DNA of 64,000 nucleotides from Lachnospiraceae bacterium XPB1003 (GCA_900102065.1 FMVK01000016.1:1-64000); one strand, 5' to 3'; counted from the stretch's first letter, positions 1 through 7,876 are shown. The notes: a model not told the origin generated them from the letters alone. Made by a program: numbers and translations.

Positions 1-349
1 TTTCATAAAATGGTTCTTTTCCTTTAGCTGAATTCAAAGTCAGTTTAACTTTATACCCGGGTTTCATTCCGTCTTTCAGTTTGCTGATACTTGCTTCAAC
101 CAGTTTGCGGCCTATTCCCTGTCCTTGATATTTCGGATCAACAATAACATCTGACAAGAAAGCGATATACCCTCCATCCCAAAGCAATCTAACAACTCCA
201 ATAGCTTTTTCATCATCACGAACACATTGAATCATATAGGCTTTCTCTATACATGCCCTGGCTTGTTCAATGGGAAACTCAACCCATCCAACCATTTTAC
301 GCAATTCCATATATTCTTCCGGTGTAATAAATTCTTCGTATTTGATCAT
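1..349 (-). CDS. GNAT family N-acetyltransferase (partial, 3' end outside window)
   Basis: The reverse strand is open from an ATG at 347-349 to the window edge, about 116 codons. The product starts MIKYEEFITPEEY and contains an acetyl-CoA binding signature (DPKYQGQGIGRKLVE), which is motif A of the GNAT fold. GNAT enzymes move an acetyl group from acetyl-CoA to an amine; the substrate cannot be told from sequence. A purine-rich AAGGGGATAAAG lies about 12 bases before the ATG. The C-terminal 20 to 40 residues are missing because the window ends. It stands apart from the next gene by about 200 bases, so it is probably its own unit. Confidence 0.85.
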   Translation of the reverse strand, partial: MIKYEEFITPEEYMELRKMVGWVEFPIEQARACIEKAYMIQCVRDDEKAIGVVRLLWDGGYIAFLSDVIVDPKYQGQGIGRKLVEASISKLKDGMKPGYKVKLTLNSAKGKEPFYE

Positions 350-548
350 GTTTTTCTTTATCCCCTTGCAAATTCTATTCCGATATAACGCGCTAACACA
401 TTATCTCTACAAATATTAAATTTGTCGAATTGAAACTCGAATCATCAATTGCGCTCAGCCAAATCTGCTTTCCAGAACATCCGCAGCTCTTTCGCATCCA
501 AGCTCCTTCTTCAGGGTCGCCTGCGCTTTCTTCGCTCAGCCATTGTTT

Positions 549-1436
549 TTATTTGCTGACTGTAATCAGCCATAACATAGTAAAGATCATCGCAAAACCC
601 AATGCATCAAATGCCGTAAAAGCGCTTCCGAGGACTAAAGTAGAAATGACTGCTGCGGTCAGAGGCTCAGCAAAACTATAGAGAATTGCTTTGGATGGTC
701 CGATAAGTTTTACACCGCTGATATATAGAGTAAAGGCGCAGAGGTTGCCAACTACAATAACGAATATAATGCCTAATATGCCATAGAGATTTGGAATATA
801 GTGGATTGTCCAGGTTCTGAAAATGATACCTATGCATATACCTCCAAGCAGGAATGACCATCCCTGAGCGACTATGACAGGAATGTCGTTCGTGAGTTTA
901 GGAGCAAGCACATTATAAATCATAACACAAACAGCACTTAAGACTCCTGTAATCAGTGCAAGTGACGGTACTGTCATTGTAGTAATATTGCCATGGCTTG
1001 TAAGGAAGAAAACGCCTAGTAGAGCCATTATGATTGACAATATTTCCAAAAACTTAGGAAACCTTTTGGTTGTTATGCATGTATATCCCAATATAAATAT
1101 TGGAGCCAGATCCTGCATGATTGTTCCAATAGCCGCAGTTGAGAGTTCGATGGTGAGAAAGTATAAAAATTGACATGCTGACACACCTGCCAGTCCATAA
1201 ATGAGCATGGTTATTGTCTTTTCTTTGCTTTTCCATGGTAAAAAAACAGAATTAGGGTACTTGATGAGTGAGTATAGCAGTATTAGTACTCCGGAAAGTC
1301 CCAATCTGATAGGAACAAGCCATCTGCTGTCCATCATCTGCACGTCAAAAAGATACTGCCCGACTGAGCCAGAAAGCCCCCAGCAGGCAGCACCTATAGT
1401 TGTTAATAAGACTCCTTTAATTTTATTTTTATCCAT
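549..1436 (-). CDS. DMT superfamily transporter, EamA domain
   Basis: A 295-residue, very hydrophobic protein with about ten membrane segments, arranged as the two repeated EamA halves typical of the drug/metabolite transporter superfamily. The start MDKNKIKGVLLTTIGAACWG matches the family's first helix, where a G-AACWG motif is usual. The length is normal for the family (about 300). Likely role: export or exchange of a small metabolite across the cytoplasmic membrane, substrate unknown. It is transcribed alone on the minus strand; the 200 bases downstream hold no clear terminator. A second EamA transporter lies at 18888-19757. Confidence 0.85.
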   Translation of the reverse strand: MDKNKIKGVLLTTIGAACWGLSGSVGQYLFDVQMMDSRWLVPIRLGLSGVLILLYSLIKYPNSVFLPWKSKEKTITMLIYGLAGVSACQFLYFLTIELSTAAIGTIMQDLAPIFILGYTCITTKRFPKFLEILSIIMALLGVFFLTSHGNITTMTVPSLALITGVLSAVCVMIYNVLAPKLTNDIPVIVAQGWSFLLGGICIGIIFRTWTIHYIPNLYGILGIIFVIVVGNLCAFTLYISGVKLIGPSKAILYSFAEPLTAAVISTLVLGSAFTAFDALGFAMIFTMLWLITVSK

Positions 1437-1479
1437 CAGATTACATATCCTTTGTTGATTTATCTTAATCTCTGTATAC

Positions 1480-1665
1480 TATTTAAAAGTGGCAAGTCTA
1501 TGTAACTTACCGCCCATAATCATCAACTTATCTCTTTTATCTCGCGCTTGCCGTCAATGTAGTCCTGATAGATATCTTCTTCAAATAAAAATACTTACTA
1601 AGCTTAGAATCATTATCTTTCCGTATAAACTGCCATCGGGTTCACATATTTCATAGTTCATTTTA
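1480..1665 (-). pseudogene. possible frameshifted gene remnant
   Basis: This gap between the transporter and the hydrolase holds two short open stretches on the minus strand that would join by one frameshift. One begins MNYEICEPDGSLYGKIM and stops in the AT-rich middle. The other reads EEDIYQDYIDGKREIKEIS and stops near 1520. Both look protein-like in composition, but I do not recognise the family and neither is long enough to stand alone. It may equally be non-coding. No terminator or strong promoter is visible here. Confidence 0.2.
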
Positions 1666-1676
1666 TTCCTGATCAA

Positions 1677-2627
1677 TCAATCCAAACCATCAATAAAACC
1701 ACGCATAGCAGCCTCGCATTTGTCAGGCTCATAGTCATAGACTGAGTGTCCACAATTCAGTTGAACAGTAGTTACATCAGAAAGTTGTGATGCATAATTC
1801 ATCTCAAAATCAATCCACCCTTCAGTTACTGTTCCGTCAGATATGATTAGCAAAGTCGGTACATCCGGCATCGGCATACCGTCAATCAATGCTAAATCCG
1901 ATATGATATAGTCGGTTTCATTGGAAGCTGTTTTGCTCCCAAAATTATTACATATAATTGCTGTAGCGATTTTCTTCTCTTCATCGGTAAAATCATCTGG
2001 TAAAGTGCCTCCGACGAATAATCTTACAATCCCTATTTCCCTAAGCAATCTGTTAATGGAATCAGAAGATTTGACCGATTGAATAATGTTGTCGTCATAC
2101 ATATCATAAGCTCTTGGTACTGCCATATCTAATCCTATGATTGCTTCTATCTCATCGGGATAGTTCTGAGCCCAATAAATTGCTTCTAATCCCGAATATG
2201 AATGAGGGCATAGAATAAACGAACCTGTTATTCCTGCCGCCTCAAGGGCTTTTCTGTTTTGACTGACTCTGGTCTCAACATCTCTGGAACCATCGTATTC
2301 ATTACTAAATCCATATCCGAATTTTTCTATGATGACTATTCTGTAATCTTCATCAAAGCGATCAGTAAAAGGTTTAAAATCAAGAATCGGACATGGAGTG
2401 CCAGCACCGGACATAAAAACCAATGTGTGTTTGCCTTCGCCTGATATATAAACACTCATCATCTGACCATCCACTTCGACCATCTGCGATAGTTGCTGAT
2501 TATTTATCACATCTTTATCATCTGCAAGTTTGATCCTATTGTAAATAAATATACCCAAAAGCAAGACTACAATTGTAGCTAATACTCCCAACACTATTTT
2601 TCCTATAATTCTCAATGCTTTTTTCAT
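1677..2627 (-). CDS. alpha/beta hydrolase, membrane-anchored
   Basis: The protein starts with a basic stretch and one membrane segment (MKKALRIIGKIVLGVLATIV), then an alpha/beta hydrolase domain. The segment LVFMSGAGTPCP sits where the oxyanion-hole strand lies, and CPHSYSGLEA is the nucleophile elbow (G/P-H-S-x-S-G type) with its central serine. DGTVTEGW and NCGHSVYDYEP supply a plausible acid and the catalytic histidine. Length is about 316 residues. An ATG 48 bases upstream would add 16 residues; I prefer 2627 because AGGAG lies between the two, though its spacing (16) is long. The substrate is unknown; the anchor suggests action at the outer face of the membrane. Confidence 0.75.
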   Translation of the reverse strand: MKKALRIIGKIVLGVLATIVVLLLGIFIYNRIKLADDKDVINNQQLSQMVEVDGQMMSVYISGEGKHTLVFMSGAGTPCPILDFKPFTDRFDEDYRIVIIEKFGYGFSNEYDGSRDVETRVSQNRKALEAAGITGSFILCPHSYSGLEAIYWAQNYPDEIEAIIGLDMAVPRAYDMYDDNIIQSVKSSDSINRLLREIGIVRLFVGGTLPDDFTDEEKKIATAIICNNFGSKTASNETDYIISDLALIDGMPMPDVPTLLIISDGTVTEGWIDFEMNYASQLSDVTTVQLNCGHSVYDYEPDKCEAAMRGFIDGLD

Positions 2628-2782
2628 AGATTTCGTATTCTTTCTCCTCTTCAAATTCATAAAATACAATGTCATGATTAATTCAGGATTTAGTTATCTA
2701 TACTGCTGATTTTCTATGCCAAGAAAACCAACCCCCATTGCTACGTTTAAACACAAATGCTACTCGAAAGCAAGAACCAGCA

Positions 2783-3577
2783 TTATCTCCGGTTATTCTT
2801 TGTTTTCCTAAAGATGATATCGTCAATCATGACACGTAGCAAATCATTATCGCATCTGGCCCAAAACACATCCTGATTGTCTCCTCCCCATTCTTTTAAA
2901 GTATAAAAGCGGTATATATAAATGTTGCCATTCTGTAAGCGCTCGACTCTCCGCTGGTTTTCATCCGATACGATTACCTGATAGAACAAATACACATCAA
3001 CGCTGTTGCCCCGCGCTTCGTAAATCTCTGAGAGCAGCTGCAGATGATGAATCAGCAACTCCATGTCTGTCTGTTCACAGTATCGATGATGATAAAGCAT
3101 TGTAATGTTTTTCCCAGTAATCTTCATAAGTCGATTACATCTTCTCATGATTGTCTTTCGGATTGATTCATCTCCAATGGTATCATGATGAGTAAATTCA
3201 AAGCCATTTATGCAGGAACTATTGTATTTGTTCTCAGTTGCAACATATTTTTTATTCCGAGGCACCTTTTTGTTGCCAATATACTCGTATTTCATATAGT
3301 CACGGTTAATGAAATCTGCGAAGCCCTCCTTTTCAAAAGCGAGGATATATTCAATATTTGATCTGCCGGATCCATACGGAGAAGAGAAGCTTTTTAAAGA
3401 GAATCTGGACAGTATGTCGTCAGAAAGGCAGTTTTCGCCTATTGAAAAGAAGATGTCTTTTTCATATTTATATTTCACCTTTTCTGTCACTGAAATAATA
3501 CTTTTGAAAATACGCCTTGCTTTCTTAACAAATTTATTTGTTATAGTTAAAATACTTTTTTCCATCGCATCATCCAT
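2783..3577 (-). CDS. DUF1796-like putative cysteine peptidase
   Basis: A 264-residue soluble protein. The motif FFSIGENCLSDDIL near residue 45, followed about 20 residues later by FSSPYGSGRSNI, resembles the start of DUF1796 proteins (SLGxNC... then PFDW), which are predicted papain-like cysteine peptidases often found near polysaccharide genes. The conserved Cys (GENC) is present, and HHDTIGDES may carry the histidine. The second motif is diverged. GGAAG lies about 10 bases before the ATG. It begins 18 bases after the GNAT gene at 3596-4084 ends, so the two are probably co-transcribed. The true function is unknown. Confidence 0.55.
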   Translation of the reverse strand: MDDAMEKSILTITNKFVKKARRIFKSIISVTEKVKYKYEKDIFFSIGENCLSDDILSRFSLKSFSSPYGSGRSNIEYILAFEKEGFADFINRDYMKYEYIGNKKVPRNKKYVATENKYNSSCINGFEFTHHDTIGDESIRKTIMRRCNRLMKITGKNITMLYHHRYCEQTDMELLIHHLQLLSEIYEARGNSVDVYLFYQVIVSDENQRRVERLQNGNIYIYRFYTLKEWGGDNQDVFWARCDNDLLRVMIDDIIFRKTKNNRR

Positions 3578-3595
3578 ATAATTCAGTCTTCCCAG

Positions 3596-4084
3596 TTAAC
3601 GTTCTATTGCCATTTCTTTGCATTTCCATTCTTCATCAAGAACTTGATAGGTTTCTGTTTCATCAAGAATAACATCTCCAAACCCAGCCGCTTTGTAGCA
3701 ATTATACGCGGGTTCATTATTTTCAAACACGCCCAAGGAAACTCTATTTGCACCATATATTTCAAATGCATACTTAAGTGCAAGTTTCAGCATTTCCTTA
3801 CCCTTTCCACAGCCTCTTTGTTCAGGATCAAGAATTATAAAACCAATACGAAGTTCATCTATCCTGCTCCCCGGATTCCTAAATGTGAAAAAGCCAATAG
3901 TCTTTTCTTCCTCAAACGCAGCAAAGGCCATCAATGAATCCACAAATTCAAATTCTTTATGTGTAATAGGATAATCCCCCATTACTCCAGCGCTCCACTG
4001 ATAAAAGGCTCTCTCATCTTGACTCCAAGAAATAATTGTATCTGCATCTTCTTTTTTATATGGTCTCAATCTAAGCATATCCAC
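3596..4084 (-). CDS. GNAT family acetyltransferase, RimJ/RimL type
   Basis: A 162-residue single-domain GNAT protein. LRLRPYKKEDADTIISW is the usual N-terminal strand of RimJ/RimL-like enzymes, and LDPEQRGCGKGKEMLKLAL is the acetyl-CoA binding loop (motif A, R-x-x-G-x-G/K). NRVSLGVFENNEPAYNCYKA matches motif B, with the typical N-x-x-A-x-x-x-Y-x-K/A run. It would transfer acetyl groups to a protein N-terminus, antibiotic or other amine; the substrate cannot be read. It is the first gene of a likely two-gene unit with the DUF1796-like gene. Confidence 0.85.
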   Translation of the reverse strand: MDMLRLRPYKKEDADTIISWSQDERAFYQWSAGVMGDYPITHKEFEFVDSLMAFAAFEEEKTIGFFTFRNPGSRIDELRIGFIILDPEQRGCGKGKEMLKLALKYAFEIYGANRVSLGVFENNEPAYNCYKAAGFGDVILDETETYQVLDEEWKCKEMAIER

Positions 4085-4163
4085 CGTCTCCTTATCATAT
4101 TATCCCGGAAGTTAATCCATTTCTGACATTATCTTAGACTTACACCACTCGACAACATCAATT

Positions 4164-5000
4164 TCATGCCTTTAACCCCAAGTGCCGAAACCCTTTGATT
4201 TCCTGTTGACTCAGATTCCAATGGCAGGCTCTTAATTTCCTGCCCCTGTACCGGCATAGGAAAATTGAAAACGATGTTTCAATGGTTTCCGCCTTATCAT
4301 ACTGTTCGTCATATCTGCGCTGGAGATCGGATATCTTCTTGTTATAGTGGGCATCGGTCACATCCAGATTGTCCATCTGATGCTCCAAACGGGTCTTTGT
4401 CCCCTGTACCTGCTTTAACTGCGTGCAAAGTGCTTCTATGCGTTCCTCCATCTCTGAAGTATCCACTGCGGTACCGATCTTGGCTTTGATTGCATCCTTA
4501 AAGCGTTTATCCTTGACCATCGCTGATATGATCGCGGCGACCATGCGGTTCAAATCTGTCTGCTCTATATTGAGCCTGAATGAGCATTTATGACCAGTCG
4601 CTCCGAGGGTATTTTTGCAGTAATAATAGTACCGTGTGTATTTATCTTTGCTATGCGCCTTGGCTATGTTTCCATACAGGCTCTTGCCGCAGCAGGGACA
4701 TTTCAGCAAGCCGGACAGTATATGCGCGTGTTCGATATCATGCACCTTCTCACGCTTGAAATTGTTAGCTTTACGCTTTTCCTGTGCCAGCTGCCAGTCT
4801 GCCTCCGATATGATGGCCTCATGATGTCCGTCATATATCGGATATTCATCCTGCTCCACGATATGCATTTCATTACGGGTTCCGATCTTCTTCTCGGTGC
4901 GACGCCTGCCGTATGCAATCTTGCCCATATACACTGGATTATCAAGCACACTCTTCACAAAGCCGGATGAAAAACCGGGGATCGTGTTATTCTGACGAAG
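4164..5000 (-). pseudogene. large serine recombinase remnant
   Basis: The frame reads RQNNTIPGFSSGF then VKSVLDNPVYMGKIAYG, which is the Recombinase domain of large serine recombinases (Tn4451 TnpX / integrase type). It continues through a zinc ribbon (LLKCPCCGKSLYGN ... YYYCKN) and a coiled coil. The N-terminal resolvase domain with the catalytic serine is absent: upstream the reading frame changes into DUF1016 sequence at about 5000. The C-terminus is also abnormal after AETIET, where the usual tail is replaced by a Cys/Arg-rich sequence. An ATG at 4958 is open, but a catalytic product is impossible. It marks a lost integrative element. Confidence 0.85.
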
Positions 5001-5087
5001 CTTCTTTCGGCAGGATCTTCAATCGTCATCAAAACTTGATAATGCGTCCAACTCAGCTTGAAAGGAAAGTTCTGATGATCAACCGTC

Positions 5088-5114
5088 AATTGTCCAATCG
5101 GCGATTGGACAATT
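5088..5114. repeat. palindrome inside the DUF1016 gene (copy 1)
   Basis: Two 13-base arms (left AATTGTCCAATCG at 5088-5100, right arm 5102-5114) are perfect inverse complements around one central base. The palindrome lies in frame within the DUF1016 remnant and encodes part of its IGQL repeat. Confidence 0.9.
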
Positions 5115-5135
5115 CCGTTTTCCTGCATTGTCCCT

Positions 5136-5162
5136 AATTGTCCAATTCCTGATTGGACAATT
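5136..5162. repeat. palindrome inside the DUF1016 gene (copy 2)
   Basis: Arms AATTGTCCAAT (5136-5146) and its complement (5152-5162) are perfect, with a 5-base centre. It shares its core with copy 1, 48 bases away, so the same palindrome has been duplicated within the coding sequence. A third partial core, ATTGTCC, lies between them at about 5127. Confidence 0.9.
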
Positions 5163-5480
5163 TGCGATTCACGATCTTTGTATGTCAGATAGAACTTTCT
5201 CATCCCAGCCAGATTGCTTCTCGAAAAACCGCGACCGTATTTGCTTGTCAGATATACCGAAAGCGAATCCAGTACTCTTGCTCCATATTGTGCACGTTCT
5301 GAGCCCTGTTGTTCTTCCTCTATCATGTATTTTCCCAGAAGATAGCTGGTATATACTGTCACCGCATTGACGACAACACCCATGCTGCTTCTTGCATTGT
5401 CTATCAAAGCTTTTGACTTCTTAAAAAGTTCGGTAAATTCATTCATTCCTTGGTGCCTCTCAAATATCTCGTCTGCAAAT

Positions 5481-5645
5481 CTTGAGGTCGATTTTTTCGA
5501 CCTCAAGATTACACAACTAAACGGGTCGATTTTGACCTGTTTAAACTTATCGAATTCGATAAGTTTAAAACCGTCTTATACTGGACATTTTCGTGATGTC
5601 ACGAAAATGATATTCGTTAAACCCGTCGAATTCGACGGGTTTAAC
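5481..5645. repeat. cluster of five palindromes between DUF1016 and XRE genes
   Basis: Five inverted repeats are packed into 165 bases. (1) 5481-5507, arms CTTGAGGTCGA, 5-base T loop. (2) 5519-5542, arms AAACGGGTC with one G-T mismatch. (3) 5540-5569, a perfect 30-base palindrome centred on GAATTC. (4) 5586-5609, arms CATTTTCGTGA around TG. (5) 5616-5645, another perfect 30-base palindrome centred on GAATTC with half GTTAAACCCGTCGAA. The last overlaps the XRE stop codon. Only the first has a T-run resembling a terminator. The arms differ in sequence, so this is not a tandem duplication of one hairpin. Confidence 0.95.
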
Positions 5646-5841
5646 CCTTCTTAATCTTCTTTACGAGTTTCTCATACTCCATCTGATATGCAATCAACCG
5701 GGGGATATATTCAGGTGGAGTACGCCGTCCCGATTCCCAGTCCTCTATTGTACGAACCGGGATTCCGGTATGCTTTGAAAACTCTGTTCTATTCTCATCG
5801 GCACTCTCACGAAGTTCCCTTATTCTTTTTGCTATATCCAT
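5641..5841 (-). CDS. small XRE-type helix-turn-helix regulator
   Basis: A 66-residue protein, MDIAKRIRELRESADENRTE. The stretch RTEFSKHTGIPVRTIEDWES is a Cro/C1-type helix-turn-helix with the usual TG-IP--TI--WE pattern, and RTPPEYIPRLIAYQ follows as the stabilising helix. The start at 5841 is set by GGAGG 7 bases upstream; an upstream in-frame start adds eight residues but has no such site. The stop codon lies inside a 30-base palindrome. It precedes the DUF1016 remnant on the same strand, a common pairing. It may bind the nearby palindromes, which is inference only. Confidence 0.85.
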   Translation of the reverse strand: MDIAKRIRELRESADENRTEFSKHTGIPVRTIEDWESGRRTPPEYIPRLIAYQMEYEKLVKKIKKG

Positions 5842-5865
5842 GATTTCACCTCCACGCACTGCCAT

Positions 5866-6244
5866 AGTGCTAATATATCACATTTCCTCTCTCGCGGCAA
5901 TGCGTGGAAGGTAAAAATCTGGCCTTATCCGTCCCGGATTCTATCTCGGCACTGATCAAGCTTTTAAGCTTTTCTTGATCCATCTTTACGAGCAAATCGT
6001 GTTCTCCACCGATTCGCGAGATGATCTTCGATTATCCTTAAATTGTTCCACATAACTCCTGTCTCCACTCCGTTCCGGTCCACGCAAAGCAGACAGCCAC
6101 TGGCTGTCTTGCGCCCTTCCCGCACTGTCGCTGTGATATTTCGGTTTCAGCGTGCCACCGATAAGCTCAGATTCCATGCCGCACATAAATCTGCTCATAC
6201 ATGCCGCCGATGTAACAAAAAGCGGCAGTCCGTGATCCTTATTC
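5866..6244. other. unassigned stretch of the island
   Basis: No gene is recognised here. On the minus strand a frame beginning DHGLPLFVTSAACMSRFMCG stays open to 5986, and another (TVREGRKTASGCLLCVDRNG) is open over 5949-6180, but neither matches a family I know and they overlap in conflicting frames. A short frame starting MDQEKLKSLISAEIESG covers 5992 to about 5879. The sequence is probably the decayed end of one or more genes. Confidence 0.35.
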
Positions 6245-6619
6245 CTAATCACTCTCTTCATCCGAATAATCTCCCTCATTCTCCTCTTCAGAGCTGTCGT
6301 CATCGTTTTCCATAACAGAAGCATCCGCAGACGATTTCACGTCATCCGCTTTGGAAGTACGAGACCCATTCGTCTTCTGTGCGCCATCCGATGCTATCCC
6401 CGCAGCATTTCCAGCTTCTGCCTTAATGCTCTCGATTTCATTCCTGCAAGCATCGGATCCCATCGCCGCAGCAACGCTCCTCTCCATCTCGGCTTCCTCA
6501 TAGAGCATATAATCGGGAAGGTGCTTCATAAAAAGCTCACCTATCAGCAACTTTAATGACTTCTCTCTTTCTCGCTGCCGCCTTTCATCTTTCTTGATCT
6601 GTTGCGAATACCCACGTTA
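6245..6619 (-). pseudogene. C-terminal fragment of an unrecognised protein with acidic tail
   Basis: The frame is open from 6619 with no good start codon and reads QIKKDERRQREREKSLKLLI, then MKHLPDYMLYEEAEMERSVA, and ends in a serine/aspartate/glutamate-rich tail (ENDDDSSEEENEGDYSDEESD in its last part). A charged helical region followed by a disordered acidic tail is all that can be said. At 6615-6619 it abuts a fragment running the other way, so it seems to have lost its N-terminus in a rearrangement. A start within the frame near 6550 has no visible ribosome binding site. Confidence 0.4.
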
Positions 6620-6888
6620 CCAACCCCTGTATCGTTTTTGGTCGACGTATCAATAATAAAGAATTTGACCCAAACACCGACCCAGAAGATATTGTCACTT
6701 CAATCGCAGAGGCGACAAACTTCTTCAGCAATATGTTTGTTTATGAAAAGCCTAAAGACCTGAGAGAAGTGCCAGGGGAGGAACAGAGACCATATCTTTC
6801 GGTTCTTCATCAGCTTAATAACAGCCTGCAGTACAACTTTCTGCAGCGGAAGCGAATCATCGACCTGATAGAACGGTACGGGAACTAA
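6598..6888 (+). pseudogene. 3' fragment of an unrecognised gene (copy A)
   Basis: On the plus strand a frame without a start reads NTHVTNPCIVFGRRINNKEF, then DPNTDPEDIVTSIAEATNFF, and ends with LNNSLQYNFLQRKRIIDLIE RYGN. It looks like a genuine conserved protein end, because a second copy of the last 36 codons exists at 8641-8748 with mostly synonymous or conservative changes. Both copies are followed directly by an intrinsic terminator. The family is not recognised. The 5' part has been lost at the junction near 6615. Confidence 0.5.
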
Positions 6889-6892
6889 CTTA

Positions 6893-6926
6893 AAAGCCTG
6901 TCGGGGAATAAACCTCGGCAGGCTTT
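6893..6926 (+). terminator. intrinsic terminator after fragment A
   Basis: Perfect 14-base arms (AAAGCCTGTCGGGG and complement) around AATAAA, with the T-rich 3' arm running into ATTATAAA. It follows the fragment stop codon by four bases. The same terminator design is repeated at 8752-8790. Confidence 0.85.
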
Positions 6927-6941
6927 ATTATAAAGCGTTAT

Positions 6942-7124
6942 TTACTTTTGAATCTCAATCTTATCGCTTGCAAAATCGAGCATCTCTTGGATAATCTGAT
7001 TTCTGCTGAGATTTGATTCGCTTGCAATTTTATCAATCTTATCAACAGTTTCATTTTTGATTCGGATACTAAAGGTTTTGTAACCGTCATCGCCCCGTTT
7101 TTTAATCACCAGCCTGTCAGCCAT
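6942..7124 (-). CDS. ribbon-helix-helix (CopG-like) DNA-binding protein
   Basis: A 60-residue protein starting MADRLVIKKRGDDGYKTFSI. The segment KTFSIRIKNETVDKIDKIAS followed by ESNLSRNQIIQEMLDFA is a ribbon-helix-helix fold: a short beta strand with alternating polar residues, then two helices with S-R-N at the helix cap. Such proteins bind DNA as dimers on tandem half-sites and usually repress their own gene. GAGGTGG lies 5 bases before the ATG. It is divergent from the lipoprotein gene at 7294, and three direct repeats sit between them. No toxin partner is adjacent. Confidence 0.8.
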   Translation of the reverse strand: MADRLVIKKRGDDGYKTFSIRIKNETVDKIDKIASESNLSRNQIIQEMLDFASDKIEIQK

Positions 7125-7202
7125 CAGAACCACCTCACTTGCGACTGTTATTTTTATAACATGATTTTACAATTGACCACCAACCAAATATATGTTATTT
7201 TT

Positions 7203-7231
7203 ATGTGATGATTATGTGATAGGCATGTGAT
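7203..7231. promoter_or_regulatory. candidate operator: three ATGTGAT repeats at 11-bp spacing
   Basis: ATGTGAT occurs at 7203-7209, 7214-7220 and 7225-7231, exactly 11 bases apart, so on one face of the helix. An inverted repeat GTTATTTTTATAAC lies just upstream near 7147-7160. Tandem direct half-sites are what ribbon-helix-helix regulators bind, and one is encoded about 80 bases away in the divergent direction. The site would control both that gene and the lipoprotein. Confidence 0.6.
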
Positions 7232-7293
7232 ATATGAGGCAATTTAATTATCGAAAAATCTCATATATCAGGAAAAGGAGGATAAAAAAGATT

Positions 7294-7851
7294 ATGAAAA
7301 AGAAACTGATTACCGCTATTGCCTTGTCATTGTGTGTCTGCTCTTTATTTTCAGCCTGCGGAAAAAAAGATGAGGCAACTGAAACAGCCCCCGATACCAC
7401 TGTGGCGATGACAGAAGACAAGCCTGCTGATGCCGACACCCCAGTTGCCGTTACTGACACCACCGCAACTGCTACTCCTGATACGTCTGTAGCAGTTGCA
7501 GTTGGAGAAGCAGTCGCAGAGGATATAACTGCGGATATGACCGATGAACAACGAGAGTTCTATATAATTCTGATGAAGCTTGGCACGCAAGCTTTCGAAC
7601 TACGTGATATGCTTAATCAGGGTGCATCTATAGATGAGTTGTCTGATGGTGAAGGCGAAGAAGCATATATCAAAATGGTCTGCGAAGATGCAGCAGGCTC
7701 AATCTCGAATACAGAGAGACGAGAAAAAGCTACAGAGGTATTTATCAACCATTTCTGGGAAATCGCTGATAATTATGATTATCAGAATAGTGAATATCCC
7801 GAATGGGAGACACTATACAATGAATATGCTGGTGGCAGTACAGGAATGTAA
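7294..7851 (+). CDS. lipoprotein of unknown function, probably shortened by IS21
   Basis: The start at 7294 gives MKKKLITAIALSLCVCSLFS followed by AC, a signal peptide ending in a lipobox (LFSAC), so the mature protein would be anchored to the outer face of the membrane. GGAGG lies 12 bases upstream. A threonine/alanine/aspartate-rich linker (about residues 30-85) precedes a helical domain beginning TADMTDEQREFYIILMKLGT. I do not recognise the domain. The stop codon TAA coincides with the start of IS21-type terminal sequence at about 7848, so the natural C-terminus may be missing. It is divergent from the ribbon-helix-helix gene. Confidence 0.75.
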   Translation: MKKKLITAIALSLCVCSLFSACGKKDEATETAPDTTVAMTEDKPADADTPVAVTDTTATATPDTSVAVAVGEAVAEDITADMTDEQREFYIILMKLGTQAFELRDMLNQGASIDELSDGEGEEAYIKMVCEDAAGSISNTERREKATEVFINHFWEIADNYDYQNSEYPEWETLYNEYAGGSTGM

Positions 7852-7876
7852 CCGGCAAGTACTTTTCCCGAAATTT

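Larger units (their letters stand above)
4955..5446 (-). pseudogene. DUF1016 (YhcG-like) N-terminal domain, truncated
   Basis: From MNEFTELFKKSKALIDNARS the product matches the DUF1016_N domain of YhcG-like proteins, including LLGKYMIEEEQQG and YGRGFSRSNLAGMRKFY, ending with LSWTHYQVLMTIEDPAERSF. The PD-(D/E)XK nuclease domain that should follow is missing; the frame runs into recombinase DNA and stops. The start at 5446 is chosen because GAGAGG lies 9 bases before it; the frame stays open upstream to 5506 only through a hairpin sequence. Inside the gene, two palindromes built on ATTGTCCAAT encode a repeated IVQS-IGQL segment. Full-length family members are about 350 residues and are linked to DNA repair or phage defence; this one is broken. 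Confidence 0.8.

Noticed and set aside
430-560. Repeated TGGCTGAGCG sequence and a possible short ORF between the first two genes
   Set aside because: The frame has no start with a ribosome binding site, the repeat is only ten bases, and no family is recognised.
5986-6324. A 112-codon minus-strand ORF as a real gene
   Set aside because: It overlaps the acidic-tail fragment, has no ribosome binding site and matches no known family; another frame in the same place looks equally coding-like.
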